Origin: Oscillospiraceae bacterium
GTDB taxonomy: Bacteria; Bacillota_A; Clostridia; Oscillospirales; Oscillospiraceae
Assembly: GCA_017549325.1 (NCBI GenBank)
Contig: JAFYVA010000124.1
Span: 1 to 14,143 of the forward strand
Length of the DNA stretch: 14,143 nucleotides
Reading direction: 5' to 3'
Below are positions 7,160-13,295 of the stretch, one piece after another. The notes beneath the pieces are model-generated. The model had not been told where the DNA came from. It was given only the letters and a program-made list of their open reading frames with translations, and made no database searches. Position numbers and translations under genes: made by a program. The stretch's first letter is position 1, and every line of letters starts with the position of its first letter.

Positions 7160-8068
7160 ATGCCGGGTTTAGGTTACATTGCTATTGGTGTACTGGTGCT
7201 GCTGATCCTGATTCTGATCGTCAGCAACATTCATGTGGTGCAGCAGTCCAAGGCCTATGTGGTGGAGCGTCTGGGTTCTTTCTCCGCCGTATGGGGCAAC
7301 GGTCTGCACCTGAAGATCCCCTTCATTGAGCGCGTGGTGAAAAAGATCTCCCTGAAAGAGCAGGTGGCGGATTTCGCTCCCCAGCCTGTCATCACCAAGG
7401 ATAACGTCACCATGCAGATCGACACGGTCATCTATTTCCAGATCACCGATCCCAAGCTCTACACCTACGGTGTGGAGTATCCCATGTCTGCTATCGAGAA
7501 CCTGACCGCCACCACGCTGCGTAACATCATCGGCGAGATGGAACTGGATCAGTCTCTCACCTCCCGCGATGTCATCAATGCCAAGATGCGCTCCATTCTG
7601 GACGAGGCCACCGACCCCTGGGGCATCAAGGTCAACCGCGTGGAGCTGAAGAACATCCTGCCTCCCCGCGAGATCCAGAACGCTATGGAAAAGCAGATGA
7701 AGGCCGAGCGCGAGCGCCGCGAGTCCATCCTGCAGGCCGAGGGTCAGAAGGCCAGCCAGATCCTCGTTGCCGAGGGTGAAAAGCAGTCTGCCATCCTCCG
7801 CGCCGACGCCGCCAAGCAGGCCAAGATCATGGCCGCGGAGGCTGAGGCCACCTCGATCCTGAAGGTGCAGCAGGCCATGGCCGACTCCCTCAAGATGCTG
7901 AACGAGGCCGCACCCAACGATCAGGTCATCAAGCTCAAAAGCCTCGAGGCCATGCAGAAAATCGCCGACGGTAAGGCCACCAAGATCATCATCCCCAGCG
8001 AACTGCAGGGTCTGGCCGGTCTGGCCACCAGCGCCAAGGCCTTCTTGGAGGACGACAAGGCTGAGTAA
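7160..8068 (+). CDS. SPFH/band 7 (stomatin, QmcA-like) membrane protein
   Basis: A 302-residue protein with an N-terminal membrane helix (about 5-22), the SPFH domain (about 25-180; KAYVVERLGSFSAVWGNGLHLKIPF, DNVTMQIDTVIYFQITDP, LRNIIGEMELDQSLTSRD, WGIKVNRVELKNILPP), a charged Ala/Glu-rich coiled coil (about 175-245) and a C-terminal KIIIPSELQGLAGLA segment typical of QmcA/stomatin relatives. Such proteins oligomerise into large membrane cages or microdomains and commonly pair with NfeD, the domain encoded just upstream. AAGGAGG lies 9 bases before the ATG. A terminator follows the stop codon, so this protein and NfeD may be made in larger amounts than the downstream small proteins. Confidence 0.95.
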   Translation: MPGLGYIAIGVLVLLILILIVSNIHVVQQSKAYVVERLGSFSAVWGNGLHLKIPFIERVVKKISLKEQVADFAPQPVITKDNVTMQIDTVIYFQITDPKLYTYGVEYPMSAIENLTATTLRNIIGEMELDQSLTSRDVINAKMRSILDEATDPWGIKVNRVELKNILPPREIQNAMEKQMKAERERRESILQAEGQKASQILVAEGEKQSAILRADAAKQAKIMAAEAEATSILKVQQAMADSLKMLNEAAPNDQVIKLKSLEAMQKIADGKATKIIIPSELQGLAGLATSAKAFLEDDKAE

Positions 8069-8075
8069 ACGAAAG

Positions 8076-8104
8076 AAAGGGCGGGCGCAAGCCTGCCCTT
8101 TTTT
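8076..8104 (+). terminator. Probable (leaky) terminator after the SPFH gene
   Basis: AAAGGGCGGGC, loop GCAA, GCCTGCCCTTT with one G-T pair, followed by a run of six T. It begins 8 bases after the SPFH stop codon and ends 17 bases before the next start codon. Because the next gene has no visible promoter, read-through at a reduced level is likely. Confidence 0.8.
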
Positions 8105-8120
8105 AGAAGGAGAAATCACA

Positions 8121-8315
8121 ATGGCAAAGGAAAATCGTTTTGAGCGCGTCTATAAAGAGGGCGGCCTCAGCAGCCGCGAGATCTGGGTGGATGCGGAAAC
8201 AGGTGTGCAGTACTTTATTTTCAGCGCAGGCTATGGACTGAGCATGACGCCGCTGATAGACGCCGAGGGCAAGCCCCTGCTGTATCACAAGACACCCAAT
8301 GCACCGGAATATTAA
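8121..8315 (+). CDS. DUF6440-like small protein
   Basis: A 64-residue soluble protein. The pattern NRFERVYKEGG, then EIWVDAETGVQYFIFSAGYG and MTPLIDAEGKPLLY, resembles the DUF6440 family as I recall it, a short beta-rich protein of unknown function in Firmicutes. AAGGAGA lies 9 bases before the ATG, immediately after the terminator hairpin. The next gene follows after 21 bases. No catalytic or metal-binding motif is visible. Confidence 0.8.
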   Translation: MAKENRFERVYKEGGLSSREIWVDAETGVQYFIFSAGYGLSMTPLIDAEGKPLLYHKTPNAPEY

Positions 8316-8336
8316 CCGTACAAGGAGGAAACAACT

Positions 8337-8657
8337 ATGATCATTACCACCACCCCCTCTGTAGAGGGCAAGAAAATCGTGAATTATTACGGCATCGTCT
8401 TTGGCGAGGTCATCACCGGCGTGAACGTCCTCAAGGATTTCGCTGCGGGCCTTTCCAACTTCTTCGGCGGCCGCAGCGCCACCTACGAGGAGGAACTGAT
8501 GAACGCCCGCCATCAGGCACTTCAGGAGATGGAGCAGCGCGCCTATCAGATGGGTGCCAACGCCGTGGTGGGTGTGGACATCGACTATGAGGTTTTGGGC
8601 AGCGACAACGGCATGCTGATGGTCACCGCCAGCGGCACCGCTGTGTTCGTGGAGTAA
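8337..8657 (+). CDS. YbjQ-family (DUF74) protein, putative heavy-metal binding
   Basis: A 106-residue protein matching the YbjQ/UPF0145 family: [29 protein letters not shown], a variable loop [17 protein letters not shown], then the helix [28 protein letters not shown] and the strand [14 protein letters not shown]. The family forms symmetric oligomers and is annotated as heavy-metal binding, though its role is not established. There is no cysteine in the visible motifs. AAGGAGG precedes the ATG by 8 bases, and the next gene starts 17 bases after the stop. Confidence 0.93.
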   Translation: MIITTTPSVEGKKIVNYYGIVFGEVITGVNVLKDFAAGLSNFFGGRSATYEEELMNARHQALQEMEQRAYQMGANAVVGVDIDYEVLGSDNGMLMVTASGTAVFVE

Positions 8658-8674
8658 GGAAGGAGGCCTCGGCG

Positions 8675-8863
8675 ATGCAGTGCCCGTATTGCGGAAACGA
8701 GATGGAAAAAGGCTATCTCCAGTCCCGTGACGGCATCGGCTGGGGGAAGAAAGAGGTGTTCGTCAAGGCCCTTTCCGATCTGTTTGCCGAAAAACCGCTG
8801 GGTAAAGTCGTGGAGACCTATCGCTGCCGCCAGTGCAAAAAGCTGCTGATTGAATACGACTAA
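8675..8863 (+). CDS. Small zinc-ribbon protein (DUF6487/PF20097-like)
   Basis: A 62-residue protein with two Cys pairs, CPYC (residues 3-6) and CRQC (51-54), the layout of a single treble-clef or zinc-ribbon metal site, separated by about 44 residues that include GYLQSRDGIGWGKK. The pattern MQCPYCGNEMEKGYLQS resembles a family of small clostridial zinc ribbons that I recall as PF20097; this assignment is from memory. GGAGG lies just upstream of the ATG. Its partner is unknown; the surrounding genes suggest membrane or metal stress. Confidence 0.8.
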   Translation: MQCPYCGNEMEKGYLQSRDGIGWGKKEVFVKALSDLFAEKPLGKVVETYRCRQCKKLLIEYD

Positions 8864-8926
8864 GAAAACGCGATAGCAGTGTCTCGTGATACGGAACAAA
8901 GAAAATTCGACAAAGGAGGCAATCTC

Positions 8927-9322
8927 ATGAACGAACTGGAACGCAGAGAAGCCATTGAAGCCGGCGAGCGGGCTTTGCAGAGTCTCAATGCCGCTCGCGC
9001 AGCCCTTCACGGTGCCAGAAACTGGGGCATTGTGGATATGCTGGGTGGCGGTATTATCAGCACCATGCTCAAGCGTAGCCGTATGCAGGAGGCCAACGCC
9101 GCTATGGAGAAGGCCAAGAGCGATTTGGAGCAGTTTCGTGACGAGCTGGAGGATGTAAACATTCAACTTGCCACCGGAGATTTCCTCGGCTTTGCCGATT
9201 ACTTTTTCGATGGGTTAATTTTCGATGCTGTGGCCCAGAAGCGCATCGGTGACGCTTCCGTGCAGGTGGATCGCATTACCGAACAGGTGGAGTTTTTGCT
9301 GGCACGGCTGATAAACGGATGA
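8927..9322 (+). CDS. Unrecognised coiled-coil protein, 131 residues
   Basis: No family was recognised. The protein is almost entirely helical by composition: an acidic N-terminal helix, a Gly-rich kink WGIVDMLGGGIISTMLKRSRM at 33-53, a charged heptad-like segment to about residue 80, then GDFLGFADYFFDGLIFDAVAQKRI and a C-terminal amphipathic helix. The hydrophobic stretches are too short for a sure membrane helix. The ATG at 8927 is chosen over an upstream in-frame GTG at 8879 because AAGGAGG (8913-8919) lies 7 bases before it. It overlaps the following gene's alternative start by an ATGA, so it is cotranscribed with the zinc-ribbon genes on both sides. Confidence 0.8.
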   Translation: MNELERREAIEAGERALQSLNAARAALHGARNWGIVDMLGGGIISTMLKRSRMQEANAAMEKAKSDLEQFRDELEDVNIQLATGDFLGFADYFFDGLIFDAVAQKRIGDASVQVDRITEQVEFLLARLING

Positions 9323-9333
9323 GGAGTGAAACT

Positions 9334-9681
9334 ATGGAGAGAAAATGCCTTCGCTGCGGTGAGGAGATGAAACTACACCGCGAGGGCAATGTGTATTTTC
9401 GCCCCGGCACCTTCTCCCCTGTGGATGAATGGGTCTATATGGAGCTGTACTTCTGCCCCCTTTGCCGCCATGCCGAGTGGGTCATGCCCGTAACGCCCAT
9501 TGAGCAGTTTGAGGCCGAACAGAAGGCCAGAGAAAATCTGACCTCCGTGGAAAAATTCGAGTATACCTTCCGCGACTACTCTGACAAACAGCTGCAAAAA
9601 GTCATCGACGGACGCGGCTATGTGGACGACGCCAAGCAGGCGGCGCAGAATCTGCTGAACAAACGAAAATACAGGGAGTAA
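9334..9681 (+). CDS. Zinc-ribbon protein with C-terminal helical segment, 115 residues
   Basis: CLRC at residues 5-8 and CPLC at 41-44 make a four-cysteine zinc-ribbon site with a beta-rich insert between them (NVYFRPGTFSPVDEWVYMELYF). The C-terminal part, YSDKQLQKVIDGRGYVDDAKQAAQNLLNKRK, is a helical segment. Its function is unknown; it is not the same protein as the smaller ribbon two genes upstream. The ATG at 9334 is preferred over the one at 9319, because GAGGAG (9320-9325) lies at a good distance from the former while the latter has no ribosome site. It is the last gene of the run that begins at the XRE-NfeD gene. Confidence 0.78.
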   Translation: MERKCLRCGEEMKLHREGNVYFRPGTFSPVDEWVYMELYFCPLCRHAEWVMPVTPIEQFEAEQKARENLTSVEKFEYTFRDYSDKQLQKVIDGRGYVDDAKQAAQNLLNKRKYRE

Positions 9682-9684
9682 TGC

Positions 9685-9705
9685 ACAAATGTGCCGCACA
9701 TTTGT
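9685..9705 (+). other. Perfect 9-bp hairpin after the last gene of the NfeD/SPFH run
   Basis: ACAAATGTG, loop CCG, CACATTTGT, begins 3 bases after the stop codon at 9681. No T-run follows, so it is not a standard terminator; it may protect the 3' end of the mRNA. It ends 10 bases before the next -35. Confidence 0.5.
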
Positions 9706-9715
9706 CTGCGGAGCA

Positions 9716-9744
9716 TTGACAGGACAACCAAATTATGGTATATA
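9716..9744 (+). promoter_or_regulatory. Promoter of the sugar phosphate isomerase/epimerase gene
   Basis: A perfect TTGACA (9716-9721) and TATATA (9739-9744) are exactly 17 bases apart. Transcription would begin near 9751, giving a leader of about 50 bases before the ATG at 9803. Confidence 0.85.
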
Positions 9745-9768
9745 AAACCTAAGATTTTGGGGTTGTCC
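9722..9768. promoter_or_regulatory. Operator-like inverted repeat GGACAACC / GGTTGTCC
   Basis: GGACAACC directly follows the -35 (9722-9729) and its exact reverse complement GGTTGTCC lies just beyond the expected start (9761-9768). The 8-bp arms bracket the -10 region. Binding of a dimeric regulator to each half, or bridging, could repress this gene. The regulator is not identifiable here. Confidence 0.45.
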
Positions 9769-9802
9769 CTATCAATTTTTCGTTTTTTAGAGGAGGCCGG
9801 CT

Positions 9803-10615
9803 ATGAAGAATCGTACCATCGCAGTTACTACCAACTGCTACCACGGGTATTCCATCGAAGAAGCCATTGCAGGCATTCAGGCCGCGGGCTTTAAATATGT
9901 GGAACTGACCGCCATGAAGGGTTGGGTGGAGCACGTGTTCCCCAACCACAGCTTTGAACAGCTCCTCCGGGTGAAGGATCTGCTGGACGAGGCCGGACTG
10001 AAGGCCATCGGCATGAGCGGTCACGTCTCCTTGATGGATCCGGATAAACTGGATGATTTTGTAAAGAACATCCGCCTTGCCCGCTTTTTTGATATCTCCT
10101 GCATTGTCACCTTCGTAGGCGAAGGCCCCGAGGGCAGCCCCGAGGCAACCTCCGAGGATATCGTGGCGGCCGTCAACAACGTGCTGCCCTATCTGGAAAA
10201 GTACGATATGGTGATGGCCCTGGAGGTTGCAGGCAAGCAGAGCAGCGGCGCAAGTCTGGTAGACATCGTAAAGCAGGTTGCCTCGCCTCGCGTGAGAATT
10301 GCTTACGATACGGCCAACGCCATCTTCTACGGTGACGTGGACACCATGGCCGATCTGAGCAGCTGCCTCCAGCAGGTAGGCTATATCCACATCAAGGAAA
10401 AGGCCGCCGGCAGACAGGAGTGGTCTTTCCCCGCACTGGGTCAGGGCTACGTACCCTTTTCCGAGGTCTTTGCCATGGTGGACGAGGCCGACAACGACAG
10501 CCCCTATGTGGTGGAGATCGAGTTTACCCCCGAGGGTGCCGGTAGTCTGGAGGCCGTGAATCAGGCGGTTCTGGACAGCGCCAACTATCTCAAGGCACAG
10601 GGCTTTGTGCTGTAA
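9803..10615 (+). CDS. Sugar phosphate isomerase/epimerase (TIM-barrel, xylose isomerase-like)
   Basis: A 270-residue protein of the sugar phosphate isomerase/epimerase superfamily (AP endonuclease family 2 fold). Signatures are IAVTTNCYHGYSIEEAIAGIQAAGFKYVEL at the N-terminus and likely metal ligands E141 (ALEVAG), D169 (IAYDTAN), H196 (YIHIKEK) and E238 (VVEIEF), the E-D-H-E set used by the family's divalent metal. The substrate cannot be read; family members act on sugars, inosose or hydroxypyruvate. GAGGAGG (9790-9796) precedes the ATG. It has its own promoter and terminator, so it is a single-gene transcript, and its promoter carries an operator-like repeat. The convergent neighbour is an FAH-family enzyme, which may hint at carbon catabolism but is weak evidence. 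Confidence 0.9.
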   Translation: MKNRTIAVTTNCYHGYSIEEAIAGIQAAGFKYVELTAMKGWVEHVFPNHSFEQLLRVKDLLDEAGLKAIGMSGHVSLMDPDKLDDFVKNIRLARFFDISCIVTFVGEGPEGSPEATSEDIVAAVNNVLPYLEKYDMVMALEVAGKQSSGASLVDIVKQVASPRVRIAYDTANAIFYGDVDTMADLSSCLQQVGYIHIKEKAAGRQEWSFPALGQGYVPFSEVFAMVDEADNDSPYVVEIEFTPEGAGSLEAVNQAVLDSANYLKAQGFVL

Positions 10616-10624
10616 CACACGGTT

Positions 10625-10654
10625 AAAAAGGCGGGACAGCAGTCCCGCCTTTTT
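10625..10654. terminator. Bidirectional terminator between the isomerase and the FAH-family gene
   Basis: A 13-bp perfect stem, AAAAAGGCGGGAC, loop AGCA, GTCCCGCCTTTTT, lies 9 bases after the stop codon of the rightward gene and directly next to the stop of the leftward gene. A- and T-tracts on both sides let it act in both directions. Confidence 0.95.
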
Positions 10655-10655
10655 C

Positions 10656-11459
10656 TTATTTCAGTGTGTTTTTCAGTGTACCGATGCCCTCAATGGTGAC
10701 CTCGATCACATCGCCGCTCTTGAGCCAGTTCTTCTTGTCTGCGGGATATCCCAGCATAACGCCGGAAGGCGTACCCGTGAAGATAATGTCGCCGGCCTTC
10801 AGCGGGATGCGTTCCATAAGATAGGCCACCAACTGCTCGGCGTTGAAAATGAGATCGGAGGTGTGGGAGTCCTGTCGCAGTTCGCCGTTGACGCGGCAGG
10901 AGATGGCCATGCCCTCGGCGGGCAAAGAGGCCGCATCCACAGCGTAAGGGCCGATAGGGCCGAAGCCGTTATAGCTCTTGCCGCAGAGCCACTGGGTAGA
11001 GGCGGTCTGCCACTCGCGGATGGACAGGTCGTTGCCGCAGGTACAGGCAAAGATCTTGCCGCCCTCGCCCATGATGAGCACCAGCTCGGCCTCGTAGTCG
11101 AACTCTACCGCGCCGCAGGGCAGTTCGATGATCTCATCGTGCGCGGCCAGGGCATTGCACATCTTGCAGAACACCGTGGGGCTGGTGGGAATGGGCATAT
11201 TCGTCTCCTCGGCATGGGCGCGGTAGTTCAGGCCGATGCACAAAATCTTCTCCATGCCCGTCACAACAGGGGCATACGTAAGCTCCGCTTCGTCGAGATA
11301 GGGGCCGCTCAATCCCTCGAACACGCTGACATCACCGCTGCGGCACAGTGCCAACATGGTCTGGGGCAGCGCGGGATAGGCGGAGACATCCACCACGCCC
11401 TTATCGGTCACAACACCCAAAGTGGGATTGCCATTCTTATAAAACTGCAAAAACTTCAT
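10656..11459 (-). CDS. Fumarylacetoacetate hydrolase-family enzyme
   Basis: A 267-residue protein of the FAH superfamily, whose members hydrolyse, decarboxylate or isomerise beta-diketo or acylpyruvate acids with a divalent metal. It has KILCIGLNYRAHAEE (71-85, with the active-site His), the metal ligands E123 and E125 in EFDYEAELVLIMG, D144 in CGNDLSIREWQ, and the GKSYNGFGPIGP loop and GDIIFTGTPSGV segment typical of the family. The usual D after NYR is A here (NYRAH). The exact reaction is not determined; acylpyruvate or oxaloacetate clean-up are common in anaerobes. AGGAGG precedes the ATG. It follows the PAP2 gene after 36 bases, so the two form an operon. Confidence 0.9.
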   Translation of the reverse strand: MKFLQFYKNGNPTLGVVTDKGVVDVSAYPALPQTMLALCRSGDVSVFEGLSGPYLDEAELTYAPVVTGMEKILCIGLNYRAHAEETNMPIPTSPTVFCKMCNALAAHDEIIELPCGAVEFDYEAELVLIMGEGGKIFACTCGNDLSIREWQTASTQWLCGKSYNGFGPIGPYAVDAASLPAEGMAISCRVNGELRQDSHTSDLIFNAEQLVAYLMERIPLKAGDIIFTGTPSGVMLGYPADKKNWLKSGDVIEVTIEGIGTLKNTLK

Positions 11460-11495
11460 AGAACCGTCCTCCTGTTTCTATTTATGTAGGGCTGC

Positions 11496-12413
11496 TTATG
11501 TTCTCCGACCCCAGCGGGCAAAGAAGCGGAATGTCAACGGCCAGATGGCGCCTGCCACAAACACCAGCAGGAAATAGCGCACGGCACCGCCCAGACCCTC
11601 ACCAAGGAGTGCCACAAGCGGCGGCTTGAGGCCGGACTTCACCGCCAGGAGCAACGCCAGTCCTACCACCACTTTTACCGCCTGCGCATACCACACTGCC
11701 TCTGTCTCGAAGTGGAGCACCTTTTCATCCAGCCACCACACCAGAGTCATACCGGCTGTGCAGCCCACCATCTTCCATCCGCTCTTGACACCGTGGAAAA
11801 GGTTTTCGGCATCGATCTCACCGCCGAAAGGCCAGAGGGAGGCAAACAGGAGATACAGCACCGACAGGCCCAGCATCACCATCATCAGCCGTCCCATGGC
11901 GGCCCGCACATGGACGGCCCGCTCAATGATGGGATAGAGAACAAACACCAACACCACGGCAATAACAAGGGATGTCAGCACATCCTTCGGCGTGTGGACG
12001 CCCAGATACATACGGGATACGGCCACCAGCGCTGCCAGCACAATGCAAACGATGCGAAGCCATACGCGCTGCGTGAAGCGCGCCACGCCGCCCAATGTGC
12101 CCACCGCACTCTGGGTATGTCCACTGGGGAAGGAATAGCCCGTGGCCTCTGCCCGCGCGCTCTCCACGATGGTAAACTTTTCATCCAGCACCCACGGGCG
12201 GGGAATACGGAAGCACAGCTTCAAAAACTGATTGAACAGCGTGCCCATAAAACCGATGGCCAGCAGATAGTAGCCGTGGCGTTTATTGACACACCAAAAA
12301 ACAAAAATTGCGATAACGATGAAGGCTGTTTCCGCACCCAGATGGGTAACCGTGGACATGATGGCATCCATCCACGCCGTGCGGTGAGCCTCAAACCAAT
12401 ACAATACCTGCAT
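11496..12413 (-). CDS. PAP2 (phosphatidic acid phosphatase 2) integral membrane phosphatase
   Basis: A 305-residue membrane protein with the three PAP2 motifs: K65-LCFRIPRP-73, SFPSGHTQ (94-101) with the catalytic His of motif 2, and SRMYLGVH (133-140) with the nucleophile His of motif 3. Hydrophobic segments lie at about 29-41, 48-61, 119-132, 147-162, 181-196 and beyond 230, consistent with six or more helices and a longer C-terminus than the usual 200-residue PAP2. Such enzymes dephosphorylate lipid phosphates or undecaprenyl pyrophosphate. The ATG at 12413 is chosen because GGAGGAG lies 6 bases upstream; the longer frame starts at TTG inside that site. It is the first gene of a two-gene operon with the FAH-family enzyme. 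Confidence 0.9.
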   Translation of the reverse strand: MQVLYWFEAHRTAWMDAIMSTVTHLGAETAFIVIAIFVFWCVNKRHGYYLLAIGFMGTLFNQFLKLCFRIPRPWVLDEKFTIVESARAEATGYSFPSGHTQSAVGTLGGVARFTQRVWLRIVCIVLAALVAVSRMYLGVHTPKDVLTSLVIAVVLVFVLYPIIERAVHVRAAMGRLMMVMLGLSVLYLLFASLWPFGGEIDAENLFHGVKSGWKMVGCTAGMTLVWWLDEKVLHFETEAVWYAQAVKVVVGLALLLAVKSGLKPPLVALLGEGLGGAVRYFLLVFVAGAIWPLTFRFFARWGRRT

Positions 12414-12443
12414 GGATTGCTCCTCCAATCTCTATATGGAGAC

Positions 12444-12472
12444 AGTATAGCGTACTTTTTGCCCCTTGTCTA
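12444..12472 (-). promoter_or_regulatory. Promoter of the PAP2-FAH operon
   Basis: On the minus strand TAGACA (12467-12472) and TATACT (12444-12449) are 17 bases apart, 30 bases before the ATG. It is divergent from the fabG-like promoter, with only 20 bases between the two -35 boxes. Confidence 0.85.
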
Positions 12473-12492
12473 CTTTTTCTCCTTCCTCAGCC

Positions 12493-12521
12493 TTGCGGAC
12501 AGACCCTTTTTGCGGTACAAT
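12493..12521 (+). promoter_or_regulatory. Promoter of the fabG-like-mutY operon
   Basis: TTGCGG (12493-12498) and TACAAT (12516-12521) are 17 bases apart. Transcription would begin near 12528, 33 bases before the ATG at 12561. Confidence 0.8.
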
Positions 12522-12560
12522 GAACGGGAATACACATAACACTTCAGGAGGCAGCCATCT

Positions 12561-13295
12561 ATGGAAAAAATCGCTCTTGTAACCGGCAGCAGCCGCGGCA
12601 TCGGCCGCGCCATCGCCCGCGAACTGGCCCGCGAGGGCTGGCGGGTCTGCATCAACTATCGCGTCCGCCGCGACTGTGCCGAATCTCTGCTGGAGGAGAT
12701 CGTCTCCTCAGGCGGCGAGGCCATGATTTACGGTGCCGATGTGGCGGTGCGCGAAGAAGTCAACGCCATGGTTGCCGCCATTGAGGAAAAATGGGGCGAG
12801 GTCTCCCTCCTCGTGAACAACGCCGGCGTTGCAGGACAGGCGCTGTTTCAGGATGTGACGGACGAGCTGTGGCACCGCTATTTCTCCGTGAACATCGACG
12901 GTGCCTACCACACCACGCAGGCCGTACTGCGCCCCATGCTCCGCGAGCACGAGGGCTGCATCATCAACGTCTCCTCCATATGGGGTCTCCGCGGTGCCAG
13001 CTGCGAGGTGACCTACTCCTGCACCAAGGCAGCGCTCATCGCCATGAGCCGCTCTCTTGCGCTGGAGCTGGCACCCACCGGTATCCGCGTCAACTGCATC
13101 GCCCCCGGTGTGATCAAGACCGATATGTTGGACGCACTTCCTGCCGAGGTGCTGCCGCAACTGGCTGAGGAAACGCCGCTGCGCCGCCTCGGCACGCCGG
13201 AGGACATTGCCCATCTGGCAGTGTTCCTGGCATCTGAAAAGGCCTCTTTTATCACCGGACAGGTCATCACCGCCGACGGCGGTTTCATCGTATGA
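12561..13295 (+). CDS. Short-chain dehydrogenase/reductase, FabG-like
   Basis: A 244-residue classical SDR, close to the 244-250 residues of FabG. Features are the NAD(P) site TGSSRGIG (8-15), NNAG (86-89), the catalytic N111, S139 (INVSSI), Y152 and K156 (YSCTK), and the C-terminal TGQVITADGG. An arginine-rich NYRVRRDC after the second strand favours NADPH. It most resembles 3-oxoacyl-ACP reductase, but closely related dehydrogenases are common and the rest of a fatty-acid locus is absent, so substrate is uncertain. AGGAGG lies 9 bases before the ATG. The stop overlaps the start of mutY by ATGA, so both are translated from one message. Confidence 0.9.
   Translation: MEKIALVTGSSRGIGRAIARELAREGWRVCINYRVRRDCAESLLEEIVSSGGEAMIYGADVAVREEVNAMVAAIEEKWGEVSLLVNNAGVAGQALFQDVTDELWHRYFSVNIDGAYHTTQAVLRPMLREHEGCIINVSSIWGLRGASCEVTYSCTKAALIAMSRSLALELAPTGIRVNCIAPGVIKTDMLDALPAEVLPQLAEETPLRRLGTPEDIAHLAVFLASEKASFITGQVITADGGFIV

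Noticed and set aside
7169..8119. Long open frame opposite the SPFH gene
   Set aside because: Antisense shadow; His/Leu/Asp/Gly-rich composition with no motif, and it crosses the terminator at 8076-8104.
9319..9333. ATG at 9319 as start of the second zinc-ribbon protein
   Set aside because: It has no ribosome site upstream, while GAGGAG fits the ATG at 9334.
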